From: Bacteroidales bacterium
GTDB lineage: Bacteria > Bacteroidota > Bacteroidia > Bacteroidales > G3-4614
Assembly (NCBI GenBank): GCA_015061035.1
Contig: SUXK01000003.1
Location: 156,700-220,699 of the forward strand
Direction: 5' to 3'
Length of the DNA stretch: 64,000 nt
Shown: piece by piece, positions 1 to 8,430 of the stretch
How positions within the stretch are numbered: the stretch's first letter is position 1
How the letters are laid out: each line of letters begins with the position of its first letter
Notes under the pieces: generated by a model
The model's input: the letters and a program-made list of their open reading frames with translations, nothing else
Databases searched by the model: none
Told to the model about the DNA's origin: nothing
Position numbers and translations under genes: made by a program

Positions 1-945
1 GCAGCACGATTAGGAAGCAACAACAATCGTTTAGGATTTGAGTTTGATATGAACAACCTTTTCTATAACGATGCGGCAGATGCAGACAACTATACAATGG
101 TATCGCTAACACCATTCTACAAATTCACAAACGAAAAAATTAGATTAAAGGTTGGTGCAAGAATGGATATATCGGTAAACGATGGAACTGTATTACGTTT
201 TGCCCCCGACTTTGAATTTAATGCCGATATGGGTAAATATTTTCACTTCTACACAGTTGTTGACGGAGGAAAAGAGATCAACTCATGGAGTAAAATGTCG
301 GCACGAAACATATATATAAATCCCACAAAACAACTTAACAATACATACACAGCAGCAAATGCCGTAATGGGATTATTGTTCGATTACATACCGGGGGTAC
401 AATTAAGAGTATATGGAGGAATAAAAACATCAACCAATGCACTCTTTGATATGCGATACACAGAGAGTATTACCGATGGTATGATAGCATCATACGAAGT
501 AATAGACTACACCCCAATAGATGCCTATCGTTGGTTAGGAGGAGCAAACATAAACTTTAAACTCAAAAAAATATTAGAGGGAGAGGTAAAATGGACACTC
601 AATAACTGGCGAAGCAGAAACGGAGAGGGAACAATACTATCGGCACTACCCAAAAACGAGTGGAACATAAAAGTAGGAGTAAACCCAATTAAAAACCTAT
701 CAATAAATGCAAATTTCTATATGGGAATAGGAAGAGGTTATCGCTACCAAAACTCATTAGGAATGGATGTGTTTGAGAAGATGGGCGATATATATGACCT
801 AAGTCTATCGGCAAACTACTCACTCACAAAATTGATTAGTTTCAACCTACAATGGAATAACATTCTATCACAAAACTACGACATATACTACGGAATGCCT
901 GCACAACGAATGAACTTCCTACTTGGAGCAGCAGTTAAATTTTAA
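1..945 (+). CDS. Outer-membrane beta-barrel protein, C-terminal part (TonB-receptor-like)
   Basis: The frame is already open at base 1, so the gene begins upstream of the window; the first ATG (base 49) is simply the first methionine in view. The visible ~314 residues alternate hydrophobic and polar residues in short strands ending in aromatic residues, and the protein ends in GAAVKF with a terminal phenylalanine, as outer-membrane barrels do for recognition by the Bam complex. The composition resembles the barrel end of TonB-dependent receptors or similar Bacteroidota outer-membrane proteins. No plug domain or signal peptide can be seen because the 5' part is missing. It is followed after 71 bp by the PorT-like gene on the same strand and may be co-transcribed with it. 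The barrel nature is well supported; the ligand is unknown. Confidence 0.6.
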   Translation, partial: AARLGSNNNRLGFEFDMNNLFYNDAADADNYTMVSLTPFYKFTNEKIRLKVGARMDISVNDGTVLRFAPDFEFNADMGKYFHFYTVVDGGKEINSWSKMSARNIYINPTKQLNNTYTAANAVMGLLFDYIPGVQLRVYGGIKTSTNALFDMRYTESITDGMIASYEVIDYTPIDAYRWLGGANINFKLKKILEGEVKWTLNNWRSRNGEGTILSALPKNEWNIKVGVNPIKNLSINANFYMGIGRGYRYQNSLGMDVFEKMGDIYDLSLSANYSLTKLISFNLQWNNILSQNYDIYYGMPAQRMNFLLGAAVKF

Positions 946-1016
946 CAATTCCAAGAGTATAAAAATCAATAGATAGGGCAATAAGTAACCATTTTATACG
1001 TTTTAAGAGAAGAAAT

Positions 1017-1718
1017 ATGAAACGTATATTATACATATTACTACTCCTACTTGTTGCCACTTCGGCAAATGCACAGACACGCAAACTGGAACGACGTCCG
1101 TACGCCGACCAGAAGCGTGTGCATTTTGGATTCTCATTAGGACTTAATATGCAAAACCTACGTTTGGTGCCAACCGGAGAACCTGATGAAAACGGAGAGA
1201 TATGGTTAGCAGACGTACCCACATTCTCACCCGGATTTAATGTAGGACTACTATGCGACCTATACCTATGCCCTTACCTTAATTTACGCTTCACACCAGC
1301 ATTTCTTTTCGGTAATAAGACTGTAACATTCCGAGGCGAGTTCTCGGGAGAGGAGCGAAAAACAGACGTAAAATCGAACTATATACAAGCACCCATAGAG
1401 TTAAAATACAGTGCAAAGAGATTAAACAACTACCGTCCATATATAATGGTGGGAGTTGCCCCAACATTTGATGTATCAAAAAAACGAGGCGACCTTCTTC
1501 GCCTTAAAACCTACGACACCTATTTAGAGATAGGATTGGGATGTGACGTATATTTCCAATATTTCAAATTCATTCCCGAACTTAAATTTGCATTCGGACT
1601 TCAAGATATACTAAACCGTAAGAGAGACGACCTTCTCGATCCCGCAGAGTATAAATACACAGCAGCAATTGATCGCGTAAGTTCAAAAATGGTTATTCTC
1701 ACCTTCTATTTTGAGTAA
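1017..1718 (+). CDS. porT: PorT-like outer-membrane beta-barrel protein (type IX secretion)
   Basis: This 233-residue protein has a clear signal peptide (MKR, a leucine-rich core, cleavage near NAQ, residue ~20) followed by an eight-strand-type barrel that ends in TFYFE. Length, the FGFSLGLNMQ start of the barrel, a central segment reading YIQAPIEL, and GLGCDVYFQYFKFIPELKF near the end match the PorT/SprT family (porin-family, outer membrane beta-barrel). In Porphyromonas, PorT is needed for secretion of cargo with C-terminal sorting domains by the type IX system. A PorZ-like gene (20706-23054) and a protein with a C-terminal sorting domain (32068-34092) in the same window fit this role. A generic PorT-family barrel without a secretion role is the alternative. 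Confidence 0.7.
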   Translation: MKRILYILLLLLVATSANAQTRKLERRPYADQKRVHFGFSLGLNMQNLRLVPTGEPDENGEIWLADVPTFSPGFNVGLLCDLYLCPYLNLRFTPAFLFGNKTVTFRGEFSGEERKTDVKSNYIQAPIELKYSAKRLNNYRPYIMVGVAPTFDVSKKRGDLLRLKTYDTYLEIGLGCDVYFQYFKFIPELKFAFGLQDILNRKRDDLLDPAEYKYTAAIDRVSSKMVILTFYFE

Positions 1719-2229
1719 AAGATAATACTTTCACTATTTAATAGTTGAGGTTAAAGTTATCAACTATCGGCAAGGTTTTAATATATAATTTACCTACAAA
1801 TATAGGTATTTTTGCCGATATCGGAAAAATTAAATATAATACTTACTCTGTAATTGTAATACGAATTGATATGTAAGTCAATCCTATTTGCTAAAGCAAA
1901 TGCCTTGTATGCCCCATTTAAAGGCACGAATTGACATTTAGTCAATTCTAATTACTTCGTAATTGCCTTTGCCCTCCGTCGCACAGAGCACTGTGCTCCC
2001 CTCGTTGTGGCACAAATTGACATTTAGTCAATTTTATTTGCTAAAGCAAATGCCTTACCCTCCGTCGTGCAGAGCACTGTATTCCCTCCGTCGCATATAG
2101 GGATATGCTCCCCATACTGCGGTCGGATTAACATTCAGTTAATCCTATTTGCTAAAGCAAATACCTTGTATGCCCCATTTAAAGACACGAATTGACATTT
2201 AGTCAATTCTAATTACTTCGTAATTGCCT
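1719..2229. repeat. Modular array of short palindromes between convergent genes
   Basis: This 511-bp gap has no credible gene. Between about 1860 and 2229 it is built from reused modules: a 21-bp hairpin with arms GAATTGAC/GTCAATTC (about 1928 and 2189), relatives with arms GGATTAAC/GTTAATCC (2125-2145), the palindrome TTTGCTAAAGCAAA (about 1888, 2037, 2148), AATTACTTCGTAATT (about 1950 and 2211), and GCACAGAGCACTGTGC (about 1980-1995). The stretch from ~1886 to ~1975 recurs from ~2146 to ~2232. The same module family appears at 34208-34273. An additional inverted pair ATCGGCAA/TTGCCGAT (about 1765/1815) lies just after the porT-like gene and may act as its terminator. The last hairpin could serve as terminator of the minus-strand yifB gene. 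Confidence 0.75.
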
Positions 2230-3768
2230 TTAAATGCCCCAATTGGATCTGTCAAGATTGCGGTAAGTGATAGCCTCTTGAATATGGTAACTCTTAACCT
2301 CTTCGCTACCTTCAAGGTCGGCAATAGTACGGGCAACTTTCAAGATACGGTCGTATGCACGTGCCGACAGGTTAAATCTCTCCATTGCAACTTTGAGCAT
2401 TGCAATACTATCTTTATCGGGTAAAGCCCATTTATTTAGATGCCTGCTACTCATCTGAGCATTGCAATATACTCCAGAAGTGTCGGCAAATCGGCGAGTC
2501 TGTATCTCCCTTGCACGCATTACTCGTTCACGTATAACTGCACTGCTTTCGCCTTTAGCGGTTGATGAGAGTTTTTCAAACTCTACGGGTATAACTTCTA
2601 TCTGAATATCTATTCTATCCAACAGCGGGCCTGAAATGCGGTTTAAATAGCGTGTAACTGCTCCCTCTGAACATATACACTCTTTAGTTGGGTGATTATA
2701 GTATCCGCAAGGGCAAGGATTCATACTTGCAACAAGCATAATACCTGCTGGATACTCTACGGTGTTTTTGGCACGAGAGATAGTTATTTTGCGGTCCTCG
2801 AGTGGTTGACGCATTACCTCTAATACTGAACGTGAGAACTCTGGTAATTCATCTAAGAACAGCACTCCGTTGTGAGCAAGTGAAATCTCTCCGGGTTGAG
2901 GATATGTTCCACCACCTACCAAAGCAACACCCGATATTGTGTGGTGTGGCGAACGAAATGGACGGCGAGTTATTAAAGCACCTGTATCTCCAGTACGTCC
3001 TGCTACTGAATGAATTTTAGTTGTCTCTAATGCTTCATCAAGAGTAAGAGGTGGCAATATAGTTGGAATACGTTTTGCTAACATTGATTTACCTGATCCC
3101 GGAGGACCTACCATTATCAGGTTGTGTCCACCTGCTGCTGCAACTTCAAAGGCACGTTTAACATTCTCCTGACCTTTTACATCTTCAAAGTCAATATCAA
3201 AAATCTGTTGCTTGTCGTAGAACTCTGTTTGAGCATCAATAACTGTCTGTTGTAACTCGCACTCCTCTTTAAAGTACGAAACAACCTCTATAATATTTTC
3301 AACACCATAAACCTCTAATCCATCAACAACGGCAGCCTCTGGTGCATTTTGTTTTGGAAGAATAAAACCCTTATAACCCTCTTGCTTTGCCATAATAGCA
3401 ATAGGTAAGGCTCCTTTTATGGGAAGTATTGAACCATCAAGCGACAACTCACCCATTATAAGATAATCCTTAAATTTATCGCTCTTTAGTTCCTCGTTTG
3501 CTGCTAACAATCCTATTGCAATAGGAAGATCGTATGCTGACCCCTCCTTTTTTATATCGGCAGGAGCAAGATTTACCACCACTTTACGGCGTGGAAATTT
3601 TAGTCCATTATGCGATAGTGCCGATATTATACGCTGATGACTCTCTTTTACAGCAGCATCGGGCAATCCCACCATAAAAAATTGTATTCCCTGAGTACAA
3701 TTAACCTCAATAGTTACAATTTGAGCATCAATACCCTGAAGGGCAGCAGCGTAAACTTTAGTTAGCAT
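2230..3768 (-). CDS. yifB: YifB/ComM family Mg-chelatase-like AAA+ ATPase
   Basis: This 512-residue protein has the full family layout: an N-terminal ChlI-type domain beginning MLTKVYAAALQGIDA, a Walker A motif GPPGSGKSML around residue 220, a Walker B-like DELPEFSRSVLE, a cysteine cluster CPCGYY...CICS around residue 345, and the C-terminal Mg-chelatase domain with RAYDRILKVARTIADL. In ComM of naturally transformable bacteria the family is a branch-migration helicase acting during integration of incoming DNA; in most bacteria its job is not established. It is the last gene of a minus-strand run, 2 bp after the NYN-domain gene. Length is normal and all ATPase motifs are present. Confidence 0.93.
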   Translation of the reverse strand: MLTKVYAAALQGIDAQIVTIEVNCTQGIQFFMVGLPDAAVKESHQRIISALSHNGLKFPRRKVVVNLAPADIKKEGSAYDLPIAIGLLAANEELKSDKFKDYLIMGELSLDGSILPIKGALPIAIMAKQEGYKGFILPKQNAPEAAVVDGLEVYGVENIIEVVSYFKEECELQQTVIDAQTEFYDKQQIFDIDFEDVKGQENVKRAFEVAAAGGHNLIMVGPPGSGKSMLAKRIPTILPPLTLDEALETTKIHSVAGRTGDTGALITRRPFRSPHHTISGVALVGGGTYPQPGEISLAHNGVLFLDELPEFSRSVLEVMRQPLEDRKITISRAKNTVEYPAGIMLVASMNPCPCGYYNHPTKECICSEGAVTRYLNRISGPLLDRIDIQIEVIPVEFEKLSSTAKGESSAVIRERVMRAREIQTRRFADTSGVYCNAQMSSRHLNKWALPDKDSIAMLKVAMERFNLSARAYDRILKVARTIADLEGSEEVKSYHIQEAITYRNLDRSNWGI

Positions 3769-3770
3769 TA

Positions 3771-4394
3771 TTAATAGTTTATTACTGTAGTTAAATTATT
3801 TATTAAAGACCTGTTTTTAATACACTCCTCTCCTAAGTCAATATGCCAGTTTGCCTCATCTTTAAGATACTTAGATGTTGAAGATTGTGAATTTACATTC
3901 CAAGTTAAAAGTAATACTCTACTCTTTAAAGTTTTAAGTTTACGAACTAACATTTCATGGTCAGCATCACCTGTAATAAGTACTACTACTTCAAATTTGC
4001 GTAAAAAAGTAAGTTCATAAGTCTCTAAAGCAAACCATGTATCTATACCTTTTTCAATAACTGTTATCTCGTCACCTTTTTTAACTTCACGCAAGTGTTT
4101 ATAATGGAAAACAACATCGTTATCAATCATTGAATCTTCAAATTTACGCTCAACATATAATAGATGTTTATTACTTGCATCATTTACTCTATATCTGCCT
4201 CTGAAATAATGATTTTCTGTTATTTGACAATCAGACAACTCTACATTCATTCTTTCAGAAATAGTAGTTCTAACATAATTTAAAATAGCAGTAAGATTTA
4301 AAGCTAATGAAGACTCTTTTTTAAGACCCTCCTCAATTTTAGCATAATATCCACCATCTATAAAGACACCAACTGAAACAACTTTATCTTCCAT
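3771..4394 (-). CDS. NYN-domain (LabA/DUF88-like) putative ribonuclease
   Basis: This 207-residue protein begins with the NYN/PIN-like signature GVFIDGGYY near residue 8 and has the second acidic motif LITGDADHEMLVRKL around residue 140. These carry the aspartates that coordinate metal in this fold. NYN proteins are predicted or shown to be RNA-cleaving enzymes; the target here is unknown. A W-rich, variable C-terminal third follows. It overlaps the end of the upstream lipoprotein gene by 11 bp and lies 2 bp before yifB, so it is almost certainly translated from the same message. Confidence 0.8.
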   Translation of the reverse strand: MEDKVVSVGVFIDGGYYAKIEEGLKKESSLALNLTAILNYVRTTISERMNVELSDCQITENHYFRGRYRVNDASNKHLLYVERKFEDSMIDNDVVFHYKHLREVKKGDEITVIEKGIDTWFALETYELTFLRKFEVVVLITGDADHEMLVRKLKTLKSRVLLLTWNVNSQSSTSKYLKDEANWHIDLGEECIKNRSLINNLTTVINY

Positions 4395-5523
4395 TTTTTC
4401 TTCTGTTTTTGCGTACTATATCCAAACTATCATTATTAATAATAGTTTTTTCAATCAAATAGTTAAGTGAATCCAACTCTAACTCTCTACCTATTATAAT
4501 ACCATTCCTGTTCAAAAGAAAAGTAGATGGAACAACTCTTAAATTTATAGTTGCAATATCTTTGTTTGTCCATCCATCAGGTAAGTAAGTTTGAAAAGAT
4601 TTTAGATTCTCTTTCTCTATTGTATTTTTCCAATTTGTTTTATTAATATCCAAAGATACTAAATGCGAAGATACCTTCTCTTTTTGAGTTAAGGTATCAT
4701 AAAACAACTCAATATCTCTAACTTTTTGTACCGATAGAGAATCGGAAGAATCCCAAAAAGTAACTATAGTTATTTTACTTTTATACGTATAACTATAAAC
4801 TAAACTGTCATTTACGGTTTTTAATTGCGAATATGGTAAAGTTTTACCCTTATCTAATTTTTGTAATGCAGCAAAGTGTTCAACTCGAGCCGATATAACA
4901 TCAGTCTTTGCTGATGGTAGAAGTTTTTCAGATAATTCACGAGTTAATTTTTTATACTTAGGAGAGGCAATATAGTTATAAATAATAAAAGTTGAAGATG
5001 AGTTTTCAATGTTTGACTCAACAAACTCAACCGCTTTTCTTACTATTGAATCATTTACCTTATTTAATTCACTTAAATATAAAGAGTCTTTATAATTGTC
5101 AATATATATATTTTTTAAAGAGTCATATTTTATTAAAATATCGGCGTTATTGTTTAAAAATTCACCTATTAATATATTTGTTGAATCACCTTCTATTAAT
5201 GTTTTATAAGGTTTTGATGATCCCGACAAAACAACACTCTCATCCTCTTTTAAAAATAGAGTAGTTATATTATTTGAATTTTTATCTATTAAATATATTG
5301 GAGTCTTACTACTATTGAGTTTTAAGTTACACTTAAAATTACCACTCTCAATTAATATTGTATCAGTAATAATACCCGAACTGAAATTTTCATAAACTGC
5401 ATAAATTATATCATCCTCATAATCTGTAAAATTACCTTTTATTTCGGCAGATGAAAATATATCTATTTTACTGCACGAAACTAATAAAAATATAGAGGTA
5501 AGTATATATATAATTTTTCTCAT
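4384..5523 (-). CDS. Lipoprotein with DUF4369-like and thioredoxin-fold regions lacking CXXC
   Basis: The 379-residue protein starts with a lipoprotein signal (MRKIIYILTSIFLLVSC, cysteine at ~17). Residues ~25-110 look like the DUF4369 domain common in Bacteroidales thioredoxin-like lipoproteins (AEIKGNF... DTILIESGNFKC...). The C-terminal part (~240-365) has thioredoxin-fold landmarks: a strand ITIVTFWDSSD where the redox CXXC would be, and VVPSTFLLNRNGIIIGREL with the conserved cis-proline region. Both active cysteines are replaced (SSDS), so disulfide exchange is unlikely. A binding or structural role in the periplasm is an inference. It sits in the nadA-yifB gene run and overlaps the NYN gene by 11 bp. 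Confidence 0.7.
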   Translation of the reverse strand: MRKIIYILTSIFLLVSCSKIDIFSSAEIKGNFTDYEDDIIYAVYENFSSGIITDTILIESGNFKCNLKLNSSKTPIYLIDKNSNNITTLFLKEDESVVLSGSSKPYKTLIEGDSTNILIGEFLNNNADILIKYDSLKNIYIDNYKDSLYLSELNKVNDSIVRKAVEFVESNIENSSSTFIIYNYIASPKYKKLTRELSEKLLPSAKTDVISARVEHFAALQKLDKGKTLPYSQLKTVNDSLVYSYTYKSKITIVTFWDSSDSLSVQKVRDIELFYDTLTQKEKVSSHLVSLDINKTNWKNTIEKENLKSFQTYLPDGWTNKDIATINLRVVPSTFLLNRNGIIIGRELELDSLNYLIEKTIINNDSLDIVRKNRRKNGR

Positions 5524-5537
5524 TATTTATTTTTGTA

Positions 5538-5777
5538 TTAAGGATTATACAAATCAGTATTACGGAACTCCAAAATATCCATCATCATTTTGTGAGCCTC
5601 TTTAGCAGGAGAAGATGGATTAATTTCAACTGCAGTTAAATAACATCTTATGGCTTGAGCATTATTACCTATCTTACGATAAGCATTACCCAATCTGAAA
5701 AAAGCATTATCATCACTTTTATTTTGTTGGGTATATAGTTCAAGTTCCTCAATCAAGTTATCTAAATTATCACTCAT
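5538..5777 (-). CDS. Small single-TPR protein
   Basis: A 79-residue acidic protein consisting essentially of one to one-and-a-half tetratricopeptide repeats: FRLGNAYRKIGNNAQAIRCYLTAVEINPSSPAKEAH has the TPR pattern (G-Y-x-A-I-x-Y-A-P). There is no signal peptide or membrane segment, so it is probably cytoplasmic and acts by binding a partner. Its start overlaps the purN stop by 8 bp, indicating translational coupling. No enzymatic function can be inferred. Confidence 0.75.
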   Translation of the reverse strand: MSDNLDNLIEELELYTQQNKSDDNAFFRLGNAYRKIGNNAQAIRCYLTAVEINPSSPAKEAHKMMMDILEFRNTDLYNP

Positions 5778-6336
5778 TATTAATAAGTTTTGCTATTGTA
5801 CTGATAAATAATTTATGTTCAATTTTAAGTAGTTTCTTTTTTAATAACTCAATATCATTACCCTCGTATGGTAAAGTTTTTTGAGCAATAATATTACCAC
5901 TATCCAAATCACTATTTACATAGTGAATAGTAATACCATAAACCTTTACACCATAAGCCATAGCCTGTTCAATAGCATCTTTACCTTTAAAAGCAGGTAA
6001 AATAGATGGGTGTGTATTTATAATTTTACCTTCGTATTTATTTAATAACTCTTCGCCAACTATTCTCATATAACCTGCCAAACAAATTAAATCAACTCTA
6101 TAAGAGGCAAGTTTTAGAGTTATAGTTTTTTCATAATCATATTTCGAAGCAAAATCTTTAGGAGAAATAACAAAACACTCAATACCTAAACGTTTTGCTC
6201 TTTTAATAGCGTTTGCATCTTTTTTATCACACACTAAAAGAACAACATTAGCATCAATTATTTTCTTATTACACGCCTTTACAATTGCTTCAAAATTAGA
6301 TCCACTGCCCGAAGCAAAAACAACTATATTTTTCAA
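5770..6336 (-). CDS. purN: Phosphoribosylglycinamide formyltransferase
   Basis: At 188 residues this is a standard-length GAR transformylase, transferring a formyl group from 10-formyl-tetrahydrofolate to GAR in purine synthesis. It has the phosphate-binding start ASGSGSNFEAI (residue ~8), the NTHPSILPAFKG motif (~108) with catalytic Asn and His, and HYVNSDLDSGNIIAQ (~137-151) with the catalytic His and Asp region. It lies 15 bp after nadA and overlaps the TPR gene. purD is elsewhere in the window (18628-19899), so purine genes are not grouped here. Confidence 0.95.
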   Translation of the reverse strand: MKNIVVFASGSGSNFEAIVKACNKKIIDANVVLLVCDKKDANAIKRAKRLGIECFVISPKDFASKYDYEKTITLKLASYRVDLICLAGYMRIVGEELLNKYEGKIINTHPSILPAFKGKDAIEQAMAYGVKVYGITIHYVNSDLDSGNIIAQKTLPYEGNDIELLKKKLLKIEHKLFISTIAKLINNE

Positions 6337-6351
6337 ATTATAAATAGACTT

Positions 6352-7287
6352 TTATAGTTTAAGTTTCTCTGAAATATCTAACATACGTTGTATTGATATA
6401 ACAGCCTTTTTTCTTATCTCTTCATCAACAAAAACCTCATGTTCTTCATTTAAAAGAGAATTATATAGTTTTTCAAGAGTGTTATATTTCATATAAGCAC
6501 ACTCGTTACAAGCACATGTAGAGTCTTCTGGAGGAGCAGGAATAAACTCTTTATCGGGACATGATAAACGCATCTTATGTAATATACCCGACTCTGTTGC
6601 TACTATAAATTTTTTGCAATCACTTTTAATAGCATAATTCAATAGAGCAGCAGTTGATCCAACTTTATCGGCAACTATAAGAATATGTTTTTTACACTCT
6701 GGGTGAGCCAATATCTCAGCATCAGGATTTTGTTCCTTAAGTTCTTTTATTTTTTGAAGTGAAAATTGTTCATGAACATCACAAGCACCATTCCAAACAA
6801 CCATCTCTCGACCTGTAACAGAATTAATATAACTTCCTAAGTTTCTATCAGGACCAAAAATAATCTTCTCATCTTTTGGAAACGATTCAACAATCTCTTT
6901 TGCGTTACTACTTGTAACAACAACATCAGTTAAAGCCTTAACCTCAGCAGTAGTATTTACATACGATATAACTTTATATCCAGGATACTGTTTAATAAAC
7001 TCAGCCAAATCCTCAGCCTTACAACTATCAGCCAAAGAGCAACCTGCACTGTTATCAGGTATTAGTACTTTTTTATCAGGACACAATATTTTAGCAGTTT
7101 CGCCCATAAAGTTAACACCACAAACTACAAGAATATCGGCATCAGTTTTAGCAGCCCATTGTGCAAGAGCAAGACTATCGCCTACAAAATCTGCTACATC
7201 TTGAATTTCGTTTCGTTGGTAGTAGTGTGCTAAGATAACAGCATTTTTCTCCTCTTTTAATTTTTTTATTTTATCTACTATATTCAT
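6352..7287 (-). CDS. nadA: Quinolinate synthase A
   Basis: The 311-residue protein matches the NadA family, a [4Fe-4S] enzyme condensing iminoaspartate with dihydroxyacetone phosphate to quinolinate in NAD synthesis. Landmarks are AVILAHYYQ near residue 17, CGVNFMGETAKIL (~81), YVNTTAEVKA, WNGACDVHEQF (~170) and the C-terminal cysteine motif CACNECAYMKYN (~260). It is the first gene of the minus-strand run down to yifB. A -7-like box on the minus strand (TAACTTTG, reverse complement at 7529-7536) is a possible but distant promoter. nadB and nadC are not in the window. Confidence 0.95.
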   Translation of the reverse strand: MNIVDKIKKLKEEKNAVILAHYYQRNEIQDVADFVGDSLALAQWAAKTDADILVVCGVNFMGETAKILCPDKKVLIPDNSAGCSLADSCKAEDLAEFIKQYPGYKVISYVNTTAEVKALTDVVVTSSNAKEIVESFPKDEKIIFGPDRNLGSYINSVTGREMVVWNGACDVHEQFSLQKIKELKEQNPDAEILAHPECKKHILIVADKVGSTAALLNYAIKSDCKKFIVATESGILHKMRLSCPDKEFIPAPPEDSTCACNECAYMKYNTLEKLYNSLLNEEHEVFVDEEIRKKAVISIQRMLDISEKLKL

Positions 7288-7783
7288 AAATTTTGAATTT
7301 AGTTATACTCCAATCCTTTTTCAACAAACAAAATATTATATATTCTTTTTTAAAAAGTAAAAAAATAATGATGATAATATATTGTTAATACGTTTGATAT
7401 CTTTTTTACTATATATTTTGAAATTTGGTTATTAATATTCAATTAACAAAATAAACATATTAATCAACAACATTAAATATTGATTATAAATAGAATATAT
7501 ACTTTATTAACACACTGTTGATAAAGTACAAAGTTAATTAAATTTTTTATTTTTAATATTGATAACCCATAAATATAATGTGAATAAATAAAAAGAAAAG
7601 AAATTAAATAATAACAGCAGATATTTAAATATTTGATTATACAAATCTACTATTTAAAAATGCAACAATATTTTTTAAAAAGTTATTCTCAACTATTAAC
7701 AACTTATCAACATGTTTATTAATAATTAAAAAAATAGAGTATAAATAATTATTTCTTACCTTTGTATAAATTATTATTATTAT
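7288..7783. other. Very AT-rich divergent intergenic region with DnaA-box-like sites
   Basis: No gene is visible in these 496 bp, which separate leftward nadA from the rightward methyltransferase. Composition is extremely AT-rich. Two exact TTATCAACA-type sites, one mismatch from the classical DnaA box TTATCCACA, occur in opposite orientations (TGTTGATAA at 7516-7524 and TTATCAACA at 7704-7712), with several weaker TTAACA/AATCAACA variants between them. The right edge holds the methyltransferase promoter. It could be only a long leader/promoter gap; an origin-like role is speculative. Confidence 0.4.
7757..7764 (+). promoter_or_regulatory. -7 promoter box (TACCTTTG) of the TrmH-family gene
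   Basis: TACCTTTG matches the Bacteroidota housekeeping -7 consensus TAnnTTTG exactly and lies 20 bp before the ATG at 7784, which leaves a short A/T-rich leader. Confidence 0.65.
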
Positions 7784-8311
7784 ATGAAAAAGTTATCGGT
7801 TATTGAGTTGGATAGAGTATCAAAGGAGGAGTTTAAAACTATTGATAAAACTCCTTTGGTTGTGGTACTTGATAATATAAGAAGTTTAAATAATGTAGGT
7901 TCGGTTTTCCGTAGTTCTGATGCTTTTAAACTTGAGAAGATATATTTATGTGGTGTAACTGCTACACCTCCTAATGCCGAAATTCATAAAACCGCTTTAG
8001 GTGCTGAGGATAGTATGGAGTGGGAGTATGAGGAGGATACCAAATCAGTTGTTGCAAAACTTAAACAAGAGGGATATAAGATATTTGCTGTTGAGCAGGT
8101 TCAAAATAGTATAATGCTCGATAGGGTGGAACTTGATAAAACCAATAAATATGTTCTTATATTGGGCAACGAGGTTAAGGGCGTTCAGCAAGAGGTTGTT
8201 GATATGTGCGATTTTGCTGTTGAAATTCCTCAATTTGGCACTAAACACTCTCTCAATGTATCGGTTGCCGCAGGTATAGTTATTTGGGAATTCTTTAAGA
8301 AGTTGCAGTAA
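7784..8311 (+). CDS. TrmH/SpoU-family RNA 2'-O-ribose methyltransferase
   Basis: The 175-residue protein carries the three SPOUT signatures: motif 1 VLDNIRSLNNVGSVFRSSDAF (residues ~29-49, with Asn and Arg), motif 2 LILGNEVKGV (~126) and motif 3 IPQFGTKHSLNVSVAAGI (~147-164). These bind S-adenosylmethionine in the trefoil knot. It lacks the extra N-terminal RNA-binding domain of larger SpoU enzymes, as is usual for short tRNA-methylating members. The exact RNA target cannot be told. It is a single-gene unit with its own promoter and a strong hairpin terminator. Its codons end in T more often than those of many plus-strand neighbours. Confidence 0.88.
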   Translation: MKKLSVIELDRVSKEEFKTIDKTPLVVVLDNIRSLNNVGSVFRSSDAFKLEKIYLCGVTATPPNAEIHKTALGAEDSMEWEYEEDTKSVVAKLKQEGYKIFAVEQVQNSIMLDRVELDKTNKYVLILGNEVKGVQQEVVDMCDFAVEIPQFGTKHSLNVSVAAGIVIWEFFKKLQ

Positions 8312-8319
8312 AAATAAAA

Positions 8320-8354
8320 TAGACCAATTGGACTAAATTAGCCTAATTGGTCTA
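8320..8354. terminator. Hairpin terminator after the TrmH-family gene
   Basis: A near-perfect palindrome with arms TAGACCAATT (8320-8329) and AATTGGTCTA (8345-8354) begins 8 bp after the stop codon. It lies between convergent genes, so it could end transcription from both sides. A TTGCTAAAGCAA module of the 1.9-2.2 kb family follows at about 8375. Confidence 0.7.
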
Positions 8355-8430
8355 ATATTTAAAAATAAGTACATTGCTAAAGCAAATGCCTTATGTGTGC
8401 TTAATAGCAAAATTCCTAATTCAAAAAATT

